Positions 8,304 through 15,224 of a stretch of DNA of 64,000 nt are shown piece by piece (position 1 is the first letter of the stretch; each line of letters opens with the position of its first letter). The notes beneath the pieces are model-generated. The model was not told the DNA's origin. It saw only the letters and a list, made by a program, of their open reading frames with translations, and made no database searches. The stretch spans positions 31,109 to 95,108 of the forward strand of contig JAJRSO010000019.1 in the NCBI GenBank assembly GCA_024278755.1, written 5' to 3'. A program made the translations under genes and the position numbers. The stretch comes from Calditrichota bacterium. Its GTDB lineage: Bacteria > Calditrichota > Calditrichia > Calditrichales > Calditrichaceae.

Positions 8304-9854
8304 ATGAAAAAAAAGATGTTCTTACTTAAAACTATTCTCATTCTGACTCTACCAATTTTAGCCCTGTCTCAGACCGTTTTACCATTGGGACAAACGGTCT
8401 CTTTATCACAGGATATGTCTACCACGCTTCGTACGGAAATCCATCTGACTGCACCAAGTAAAATTACAATTTATGTTAAAGACTGGGAAAGTACCTATAA
8501 TTGGGATACCGATTACGACAGAATTTACATTTATAATTCCGCCGATACCGTTATCGAATACAGTTCATTCGCTTCCGAATCCGATCCGTTTTTGTTTCAT
8601 ATGATTGGAGATTCTGTATATTTGTCCACAAGAGTTGGGCAGGAAGGCGTTTATTATATCGATTTCCATTCCGGAAACGACTGGGGTTGGCCTGACGGAA
8701 AAACAACGCAGAATTATACGGTAAAAGTATCCTCTCTGCCCGTTGATGATGCTTACGAACCTAATGATGATTGGACCAGCGCAGCAACGGTTGCATTCAA
8801 TCAGACTTTCTCTGCCTATCAGTGGAAAAGAACGACTACCTCTTCTGTTGAGGGCGATGAAGACTGGTATAAGATAAACCTGCCTTCTCCAGGCATTCTC
8901 AATGTAAAAGTTACGGATTGGCTATCCGTTTATAACTGGGGAGCCGATTATGACCGCTTTTATATTTATAATGCAGATACCGTCCCTATTGGCGGTTACA
9001 GCGCCGATAATCCCTATTTTTCCGCAATGTTTCAGGATACGCCCAATGGTATCGACATTAATCTGACTTCGGGCGGAATATACTATTTGAGATTCCATTC
9101 CGGAAATGCCTATAAAACGGAACCCTATTCGCTAACGGCAACATTTACGCCCGTTAACGATCAATTCGAACCGAATGATCAACTTGCAGACGCAGCCCAA
9201 GTTGATTTTGATATTACATATCAGGCGTATCAATGGCGGTCCCTGGGTGCAAGCGATACGGTCTGGGCCGATGAAGACTATTATGAAATTTCGGTTCCCG
9301 AAGCAGGTAAACTAACCGTAACGGTTTCGAATGGCTGGAATTCCATTTATAATTGGGGAACCGATTACGACAGGCTATATTTCTATGATGCCGGCGGAAA
9401 TCAAATCGGGGCAAGCGAAAATGATCCCAACGCCTCTATGTTTTCCGATACCAAAACAAGTGTGGATTTACCCGCTTCCGGGAAATATATTATTCGGCTG
9501 CACAGTGGAAATGCGTATTCCGAAAACCCTTATGAGGTCATCTTTAAATTTAAAGGGCTAAGCGGAATAAATGATGAAAATACCATACCTTCTAAATTTG
9601 GGCTCTCTCAAAACTATCCAAATCCTTTTAACCCAAGTACAACAATAAGATATCAACTGCCAGCCAGCGGAATGGTAACATTAAAAATATATGATTTACA
9701 CGGCTGTGAAATAATGGAGATTATCAATAAACAACAGGCTCCGGGCAATTATGAAGTTAATTTTGACGCCACGGACTTAGCCTCAGGAAGTTATTTTTAT
9801 ACTTTAAAAATAAACAATCTGGTAAAAACAAAACAGATGCTTTTATTAAAATAA
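8304..9854 (+). CDS. Secreted three-repeat PPC-like protein with type IX sorting tail
   Basis: Cell-surface or extracellular protein of unknown activity. A signal peptide occupies residues 1-22. Three related beta-sandwich repeats of about 120-135 residues follow, each with a Y-N-W-x-x-D-Y-D-R core and a GxYYIxFHSGN-type end. The second and third open with YEPND/FEPND and contain DEDWYKI/DEDYYEI, the signature of bacterial pre-peptidase C-terminal (PPC) domains. The last 90 residues are a sorting tail starting with the FGLSQNYPNPFNPSTT core and ending in KQMLLLK. No catalytic domain is visible, so it may be a carbohydrate- or protein-binding surface protein. It is monocistronic. I infer secretion by a type IX-like system; none of its core genes is in the window. 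Confidence 0.8.
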   Translation: MKKKMFLLKTILILTLPILALSQTVLPLGQTVSLSQDMSTTLRTEIHLTAPSKITIYVKDWESTYNWDTDYDRIYIYNSADTVIEYSSFASESDPFLFHMIGDSVYLSTRVGQEGVYYIDFHSGNDWGWPDGKTTQNYTVKVSSLPVDDAYEPNDDWTSAATVAFNQTFSAYQWKRTTTSSVEGDEDWYKINLPSPGILNVKVTDWLSVYNWGADYDRFYIYNADTVPIGGYSADNPYFSAMFQDTPNGIDINLTSGGIYYLRFHSGNAYKTEPYSLTATFTPVNDQFEPNDQLADAAQVDFDITYQAYQWRSLGASDTVWADEDYYEISVPEAGKLTVTVSNGWNSIYNWGTDYDRLYFYDAGGNQIGASENDPNASMFSDTKTSVDLPASGKYIIRLHSGNAYSENPYEVIFKFKGLSGINDENTIPSKFGLSQNYPNPFNPSTTIRYQLPASGMVTLKIYDLHGCEIMEIINKQQAPGNYEVNFDATDLASGSYFYTLKINNLVKTKQMLLLK

Positions 9855-9921
9855 GGATCAAATATCCGGTTAATTTCTTCTTTTTGATATTTGTCTTCTG
9901 TACTCTTTTCCTATTATTATT

Positions 9922-9965
9922 CAGGGCTTCAACTTAATTAAATACTGTATTGAGTTAAAGCCCTG
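9922..9965. terminator. Inverted repeat, possible terminator after the PPC-repeat gene
   Basis: Arms CAGGGCTTCAACT (9922-9934) and AGTTAAAGCCCTG (9953-9965) pair with one mismatch around an 18-base AT-rich loop. It lies about 70 bases after the stop of the secreted-protein gene. There is no clean T run, so termination is plausible but not certain. The rest of 9855-10226 holds the MITE-like copy B and no gene. Confidence 0.5.
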
Positions 9966-10020
9966 TTGTAATTCTCATAACGCGCTTTTTCCGCAAATCA
10001 AACCTAAAAGCGACAAATAG

Positions 10021-10146
10021 TATGTATGAGTCCAGTCTAAAAAGGCATAGCCCCCGATTTCCACAGAAAGACACAGATTGTTTTTATTGAAATTACATTG
10101 AATAGATTCATGTAAATTCGTGGTTTTTATAGTGAACGCATGTATA
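10021..10146. repeat. MITE-like element, copy B (inverted relative to copy A)
   Basis: Reverse-complement relative of 997-1110. Ends are ATGTATGAGTCCA (10022-10034) and TGAACGCATGTAT (about 10132-10144), imperfect terminal inverted repeats. It has a 10-base insertion (ATGTAAATTC) that duplicates an ATTC junction relative to copy A. Non-coding, in the gap before the thiamine-binding gene. Confidence 0.65.
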
Positions 10147-10226
10147 CTTTTTCTATAAAAACTTGCCGCTTTAATTTATACTCTTAAATCCGTACCTTTT
10201 TTTATCTGTAAAAAAGGAGAATACAT

Positions 10227-10535
10227 ATGGTTTTACTTGAACTGACAATGAGTCCCTTGGACAAGGGAGAAAGTCTGGGGCCTTACGTAGCCCGCATTGT
10301 TGATATTATTGATAAAAGCGGCATTCCCTATAAACTGACGCCCATGAGCACCATCATGGAAGGCAAATACGAACCACTAATGGAAGTTGTGCAGAAGTGT
10401 TTTAATGAATTACAAAAGGACTGCCGGCGGATTTCGGTATCCATAAAAATCGATTATCGCACCGGAAATGAAAGCCGCCTGGAAAGTAAAATTCTACGTA
10501 TCGAATCGTTGCTGAATCGGGAAATCAGTAAATAG
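10227..10535 (+). CDS. MTH1187/YkoF-type thiamine-binding protein
   Basis: Small ferredoxin-fold protein of 102 residues, the normal size for the MTH1187 family. Members form tetramers and bind thiamine or a related compound. Recognisable features are the N-terminal LELTMSPLDKGESLGPYVARIVDII helix region and the central SGIPYKLTPMSTIMEG motif. The start has AAAAAGGAG seven bases upstream. It is monocistronic between intergenic regions with repeats. No TPP riboswitch core is visible upstream, so regulation by thiamine is not shown by the sequence. The function beyond ligand binding is not established for the family. Confidence 0.88.
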   Translation: MVLLELTMSPLDKGESLGPYVARIVDIIDKSGIPYKLTPMSTIMEGKYEPLMEVVQKCFNELQKDCRRISVSIKIDYRTGNESRLESKILRIESLLNREISK

Positions 10536-10988
10536 AATATATCCGGCGCGATGTTATTTTATATGGGAAGTTAGGTAAAAAAATTACGACGATTTTATAT
10601 AGATTTGCGGGCGGAGCGACAAAAAAAGCGCTAGCTGGTTTTTTACTAAAAGCAACGGCTTCCGATCCGGCGATTCATAAATCATATACATACGCCTGTT
10701 CAAAAAACATTGCCGCCGGTTTTTTCCGTAATACAAGGATTGTTTTAAAGAACTCATTCGCGTTAATTCGTGAAAGTCGCAGCTTTTTTTCTCTTTTTGT
10801 TCTTGCCTACACGAGTCGACTTAGGCCATATATTTCGGAAAGGGGAGATCTTTTAGATTGTTTCTCCAGATTCTCAGGATCGCGATGGCGGTTACTATAT
10901 TGGTCTTATAAAAGATTTTTTCTTTTATTTCCGCATTTTCTTATCTTTTGAAAGAAAAACTTTCTTTTCATTGTGGCCAAATCGAATT
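10536..10988. other. Long intergenic gap with degenerate repeat fragments
   Basis: No gene of support. Bases about 10755-10785 contain GTTAATTCGTGAAAGTCGC, related to the intergenic CGTG-type repeats elsewhere in the window. Bases about 10844-10890 contain GGAGATC followed by a spaced TCTCC and then CAGGATCGCGATGGCGG. This recalls dispersed intergenic repeats of FCB-group genomes. The last 60 bases are AT-rich and should hold the promoter of the metalloprotease-barrel gene. Confidence 0.45.
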
Positions 10989-12173
10989 ATGCGGTTTTTA
11001 TCAATCATACTTTTTTCACTGCTTTTCTTAATAACTCCGCTTTTTGCACAATCCCTCGACAATATGCAGGATCCGCCCGGAATTAACTGGAAAACCATTA
11101 ATACCGCCCATTATGAATTTATCTTTCCCGAAGAGATTTCGACAGACGCCCAGCGGGCGGCCAATATAGCCGAGCATCTTTACAATCCCGAAACAAAAAC
11201 CATGCCCTACCCCTTTAAACGGTTATCCGTTTTGCTCTCCAACCGAAGCGCAATTGCCAACGGGTTTGTAACTTTGGCGCCCCGGCGTAGCGAGTGGTTT
11301 GCCGTTCCCTTCCGGCTTGGTTCCGACGACGGCGGCTGGTATGAACTGCTGGCGGTACACGAACTGCGTCATGCCGCTCAATTTGATATGCTTAATTATC
11401 ATGGTCTGAACCGTCTCTGGAAATTTCTCGGCGGCGAACTCTTCGTTTCCGCCTTTAACAGCATGCTGATTCCCCGCTGGTTTTGGGAAGGCGACGCCGT
11501 GCTGACCGAAACGGTGCTCAGTAACGGAGGGCGGGGGCGCAAAGCGGATTTTACAATGGGCGTCCGCGCTTTACAACTTAGCGGGAGACACTATTCCTAC
11601 TATAAATCCGCTCTCGGGTCCTATAAAAATTTTATTCCCAACCCGTACCCGCTGGGTTATTTAATGGTCGCTTATGCCCGTAAGCGCTACGGGGCGCAAA
11701 TCTGGGCGGATATCCTGCGGCGCAGCAGCTGGTGGAGTTTTTTCCCCTTTACGTTTACTCTGGCTTCACATAATATGAGCGGCCGTTTTGCCGCCGATAT
11801 GTATGACGATGCGATGAACGATTTTCGCACACATTGGCAAGAGCGGCAAAAAAACCTCCCCATTACCCCCTGCCGGATTTTAAAAACGGAACAGAAAAAT
11901 GAGACGAATTTTCTATTCCCGCAGGCGGGAAAATACGGTGCGTTTTATGCGCTTAAAACAGGAATCGCTTTCGCGCCGGCGCTGGTAAAACTGGATTCTT
12001 TGGGACGAGAAAGTTACTCTGTTCCTATTTTGCCCCTGAATAAAATTTCCATTCGCGGGGGGGGGTGCAGCCTGGGCCTCCTACCGGGCCGACCTGCGCT
12101 GGGGAAAACAGAGCTTTTCCGATATTTCCGTTTTGGATTTAAAAAACGGCTCCATACAGACCATTTCCCATAA
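10989..12173 (+). CDS. N-terminal part of a frameshifted gluzincin / beta-propeller / outer-membrane barrel protein
   Basis: Surface metallopeptidase-like protein. Counted from the ATG at 10989, residues 1-21 are a signal peptide. HELRH at 124-128 is an HExxH zinc motif, and WFWEGDAVLTE supplies the third ligand Glu at about 167, the gluzincin pattern of peptidase-MA-like domains. The open frame can also start at a TTG at 10971. True coding runs to about 12056. At a run of nine G (12057-12065) the frame is lost, and the last 36 residues are out-of-frame sequence. Reading one base further along restores the phrase AAWASYRADLRWGKQSF and joins the downstream half. The intact protein would be about 937 residues, a peptidase/PD40/barrel architecture known in FCB-group bacteria. 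Confidence 0.75.
   Translation: MRFLSIILFSLLFLITPLFAQSLDNMQDPPGINWKTINTAHYEFIFPEEISTDAQRAANIAEHLYNPETKTMPYPFKRLSVLLSNRSAIANGFVTLAPRRSEWFAVPFRLGSDDGGWYELLAVHELRHAAQFDMLNYHGLNRLWKFLGGELFVSAFNSMLIPRWFWEGDAVLTETVLSNGGRGRKADFTMGVRALQLSGRHYSYYKSALGSYKNFIPNPYPLGYLMVAYARKRYGAQIWADILRRSSWWSFFPFTFTLASHNMSGRFAADMYDDAMNDFRTHWQERQKNLPITPCRILKTEQKNETNFLFPQAGKYGAFYALKTGIAFAPALVKLDSLGRESYSVPILPLNKISIRGGGCSLGLLPGRPALGKTELFRYFRFGFKKRLHTDHFP
12057..12065 (+). repeat. Homopolymer G9 tract at the frameshift point
   Basis: Nine consecutive G inside the coding region. Eight G would keep the metalloprotease-propeller-barrel gene in one frame; nine puts it out of frame. Poly-G tracts of this length inside surface-protein genes are typical phase-variation sites in other bacteria, but they are also classic sequencing-error sites. 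Confidence 0.7.
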
Positions 12174-13803
12174 AAAACGTTTTTTCACCCCGGCGCTTTC
12201 CCCGGACGGTAAATATATCGCGGCAATCTCTTTTTCTGCAAAAAGGGAAAGTCGCCTTATTCTTTTAAACCGGCAAGACGGCGCGCTCATTCGGCAGGCG
12301 CCAAATCCGCAAAACCGCATTCTCAAAGCGCCGGCCTGGTCAGCGGACGGAGAAAAAATCGTTTTTACGGCGCAATCCGCCGCGGGGAAATCACTGTGCC
12401 TTTTTAACCGGCGCAGCGGCAGAGTAAAAACTATTTTACGGGAAACCTGGCTGGGAATCAGCGGGCCCGTTTTTTTTAGAAATTATATTTTATTCAGTTC
12501 CGGCATGTCCGGAATTGACAATATTTATGCGGTTGACACCTTGAACGCGCAAATCTACCGGGTTACCTCACGACCTTTTGGCGCTTTTAACCCCTCTGTT
12601 GTTCCGGGAACAGACGAATTGCTCTTTAACGACTATTCAGCAGACGGCTATAAAATCGCCCGCATGAAACTTGCGCCGCAAACCTGGCAAAGCGTGCCGG
12701 CAACCGCGGCGCCCGGCCTAAATTATGCGCGGGAGTTAAAAGAGCAGGAACAGGGCGCCAATATTTTGGAACCGGAACAGATTCCTCAAAAACAATATGC
12801 CGTAAGCGACTATAATACGGCGGCTTGGATAAATGTACACAGCTGGCTGCTCTTTTCCGATCCGCTGAACAGGGGGATTTATTTTATTTCCAATAATATT
12901 CTCAATACTGTCGGCACCGGCGCGGGAATTTTTTATAACCGCAATGAATCCACTTTGGGCTATAACCTGAACCTGAGTTACGGCGGTTTCTTCCCCATTA
13001 TCGATTTTAATGTCCAAAATCTTTTTCGCTCGTTTACGGTTCGCCACGGTACGCAAGGCGCCACTCTTTACTGGAACGAAACTTCCGCCGGGTTGGGGCT
13101 GCGGATGCCGCTTAATTTTTCAGCTGGGAACTATCGGCGCACTTTGATTTTATCCGCTTCGGTGCGAGGCGTTCGTTTTGGCGGAAAGGATTTGCGCTAT
13201 TTTAACAATGTATCGGAAGGCAGCCTGTTTGTACCTTTTTACTATTCCCTGCGCTTCGCAAATTTACGCCGGGCGGCTTTGATGGATGTACGCCGTCAAT
13301 GGGGACAAACGGCGGAATTTGTTTATGAACACACGCCGTTTAAAAGCGATTTGAACAGCCGCCATCTGTTTAGCCGTTTTTATTTTTATCTGCCCGGAAT
13401 TTCCCACCATCAGAGCCTGTTGCTGAATGGCAGTTACGAATGGCAGGATGCGGTAAACTACTATTTTCAGCCGCTGCTGGAATATCCGCGCGGATATCGT
13501 TTCCGCTATTCCGCTTCTTTTTTAAAAAGCGGGTTCGATTATAGCCTTCCCCTGTTTTATCCCGATTGGAGTCTGGGCGGCTGGTTCTATCTGAAACGCA
13601 TTAAATTAAATCTGTTTTATGATTACGGTTTAAACCTTGAAAGCGGAAATATGAAACCGGTCCGTTCCATGGGTGCAGAACTTTGGCTGGACCACCACTG
13701 GTTTTCCCTGCCTTTGGAGCTGGAAGGCGGCGGCCGTTTTTACTACCGGCAGGAAGATCACAAAAGCGGGTACAAACTGCTTATCCGGCTTCCTCTGCAC
13801 TGA
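12058..13803 (+). CDS. C-terminal part of the frameshifted gene: PD40 propeller and outer-membrane beta-barrel
   Basis: Continues the upstream protein in the +1 frame. The first independent start codon is a TTG at 12133, with no ribosome site, so it is not a separate gene. About the first 200 residues are WD40-like/TolB PD40 blades (ALSPDGKYIAAISF, PAWSADGEKIVFTA, GTDELLFNDYSADG). After a linker at about residues 220-260, the rest has alternating hydrophobic/aromatic strands (GAGIFYNRNESTLGYNLNLSYGG onward) typical of an outer-membrane barrel related to Bacterial surface antigen/Omp85-type barrels. The expected barrel terminus is near KLLIRLPLH. The 3' end overlaps the convergent membrane-protein gene by 23 bases. 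Confidence 0.72.
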   Translation, partial: GGGAAWASYRADLRWGKQSFSDISVLDLKNGSIQTISHKKRFFTPALSPDGKYIAAISFSAKRESRLILLNRQDGALIRQAPNPQNRILKAPAWSADGEKIVFTAQSAAGKSLCLFNRRSGRVKTILRETWLGISGPVFFRNYILFSSGMSGIDNIYAVDTLNAQIYRVTSRPFGAFNPSVVPGTDELLFNDYSADGYKIARMKLAPQTWQSVPATAAPGLNYARELKEQEQGANILEPEQIPQKQYAVSDYNTAAWINVHSWLLFSDPLNRGIYFISNNILNTVGTGAGIFYNRNESTLGYNLNLSYGGFFPIIDFNVQNLFRSFTVRHGTQGATLYWNETSAGLGLRMPLNFSAGNYRRTLILSASVRGVRFGGKDLRYFNNVSEGSLFVPFYYSLRFANLRRAALMDVRRQWGQTAEFVYEHTPFKSDLNSRHLFSRFYFYLPGISHHQSLLLNGSYEWQDAVNYYFQPLLEYPRGYRFRYSASFLKSGFDYSLPLFYPDWSLGGWFYLKRIKLNLFYDYGLNLESGNMKPVRSMGAELWLDHHWFSLPLELEGGGRFYYRQEDHKSGYKLLIRLPLH

Positions 13804-14137
13804 TTTTCCGCACCGTATCTTTCATTATTATATTATAGGCAAAGGTTAATCCCACGGCAAAAAGTACGGCTCCCGAACCTAATATTACGTTAACATACGG
13901 CGGCGCCGTAAGCGCTAAACGAATGACTACGGTTGTCAGCGCAAAACCTGAATTGCGGAACAGGGTGCAGTAACGGTAATTGTAGCGCAATGAAATAAGA
14001 ACGATTAAAATATCCACAAAGATTAAAATCGTATAAAACGAAGCAAAGAAATTTTTCTCCGGAAGGCCGGCCGCCATAGCCCATAAATGTTCCAGGCCGA
14101 TAACAACAAAAATGGCCAGCAGCACTAGTGACGCCAT
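13781..14137 (-). CDS. Integral membrane protein, C-terminal part (frame-disrupted)
   Basis: 118 residues with about three transmembrane segments (residues 2-20, 30-48, 85-105) and a charged C-terminal tail. Its ATG overlaps the end of the upstream ORF by 13 bases in the -1 frame, exactly at a run of seven A on the coding strand. There is no Shine-Dalgarno sequence at the correct distance; the bases before the ATG are the A run. The sequence reads naturally as the continuation of the upstream protein: a Lys-Lys loop followed directly by a membrane helix. I therefore take both ORFs as one membrane protein of about 292 residues, of unknown function. Confidence 0.6.
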   Translation of the reverse strand: MASLVLLAIFVVIGLEHLWAMAAGLPEKNFFASFYTILIFVDILIVLISLRYNYRYCTLFRNSGFALTTVVIRLALTAPPYVNVILGSGAVLFAVGLTFAYNIIMKDTVRKISAEEAG

Positions 14138-14658
14138 TTTTTTGAAGTGATAAAACGGCTTTTCTCTTCTTCATCTCTGGTAATAGGCTGGTGCTTTTGC
14201 AGATGATAATACAATCCCAATAGGATAAATATCAGCAGGGCGCCGCCGGAATCGGATAAAATATGTTTGATAGGATCGGTAAATGCAATCCATTGAATCG
14301 GTTCGGGGAAATGGACAAATTCTTTAAAAGAAGAGCGCAACAGTATCAGAGAAAGAATTTCAAATTGTTTCCCCAATGCTTCCGAAATAGAATGTGAAAG
14401 ATTAAACACCAGGGAAATAATCTCCACAATGAGCAGGAGATTAAAAACAAATCCCACCGCGTAAAAATGGTTTATCGGGATCAGTGTGCTTAAGGCGCCC
14501 GGTAACACCCCCTGACGGTTAAGCTCAATTGCCGCCAGCGATCCGAGGAAGATCAGTACCAGCAACCAGCCAACCGTTACGTGGGTCGTTTTGGAATCCC
14601 ATATTTTTTCGAGCCGGTCAAAGACACGGTCAATCTCTTTTGCCGCTTTTTTTCTCAT
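14125..14658 (-). CDS. Integral membrane protein, N-terminal part (frame-disrupted)
   Basis: 177 residues. A charged N-terminal helix (residues 1-22) is followed by hydrophobic segments at about 28-46, 64-84, 120-127 and 137-150, then a cytosolic charged loop QKHQPITRDEEEKSRF. The last in-frame residues after the A7 run (TSKKWRH) look like read-out into a wrong frame. The family is not recognised. An A AAA AAA heptamer in the zero frame could allow -1 slippage onto the following ORF, or one A may simply be missing. It could have served as a potassium-channel-like or other small transport module, but no signature supports that. Confidence 0.62.
   Translation of the reverse strand: MRKKAAKEIDRVFDRLEKIWDSKTTHVTVGWLLVLIFLGSLAAIELNRQGVLPGALSTLIPINHFYAVGFVFNLLLIVEIISLVFNLSHSISEALGKQFEILSLILLRSSFKEFVHFPEPIQWIAFTDPIKHILSDSGGALLIFILLGLYYHLQKHQPITRDEEEKSRFITSKKWRH
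14137..14143 (-). repeat. A7 homopolymer at the junction of the two membrane ORFs
   Basis: On the coding strand the sequence is TC followed by seven A and TGG. In the zero frame this is a slippery A-AAA-AAA heptamer. A -1 shift here fuses the 177- and 118-residue ORFs. No obvious strong stimulatory hairpin follows within about 15 bases, and no Shine-Dalgarno-like stimulator is seen upstream. Confidence 0.5.
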
Positions 14659-15224
14659 GTTTTTTCCTGACTTTTTACACCATCAATAAAAAAGAAACTC
14701 TTCTTAAAACGATCCGTATAACAGGGAAACTTGTTTTTTTAAATACAATCACATTCGTTCTAAATAGATTAAAAAATACTGTGGATCCGATTATAACACA
14801 TTCCTTCCAACCCTTTTTTAGGTGGTTACTAAAAGATTTTTTGTCTGTGAAAGAACACAATTTGACGCGAATACATTTAAACAAACGAAACATAAACACT
14901 AAAGGGATTTAATCAGTGAAAATCCGTGTTCATTCGCGGATAAAAATTTTTCAGGATATTGTAAAATAATGAACTAAACGCTGAGAACGCAATAAGTGCA
15001 AAGGAAAAAACACGAAAACAAAACCCGTTAAAATATGAGCCCTGTTTTTAGTTTTTCCTGGTGAAACATTGCCTGCTTTACGGTTCTCTTAAAAACAGCA
15101 ACCGCCTGTTTTTCTGAAAAACAATATCACAAATCTGTAGTTTTCTTGCAAGATTAATTTAATTGATATAACTTATTTAATTCGATTAATTATTTTTTAA
15201 ACCATATCCATAACAGGAGTTTTT
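14659..15224. other. Long intergenic gap with dispersed intergenic repeat
   Basis: 566 bases between the divergent membrane-protein and M16-protease genes. About 14868-14940 reads as a degenerate intergenic repeat ending in AATCCGTGTTCATTCGCGG. A related copy occurs at about 19100-19190. An open frame on the minus strand (14675-14899) lacks any ribosome site and has composition unlike its neighbours. CTGAGA at about 14980 lacks the rest of a TPP riboswitch. The last 80 bases are AT-rich and likely hold the M16 gene promoter. Confidence 0.5.

Noticed and set aside
14675..14912. Open frames on both strands in the 14.7-14.9 kb gap
   Set aside because: No ribosome sites; composition and repeats match intergenic sequence.
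14975..15000. CTGAGA motif as a TPP riboswitch
   Set aside because: The second conserved riboswitch block is missing and the downstream gene is an M16 protease. The thiamine-binding gene at 10227 has no such motif upstream.
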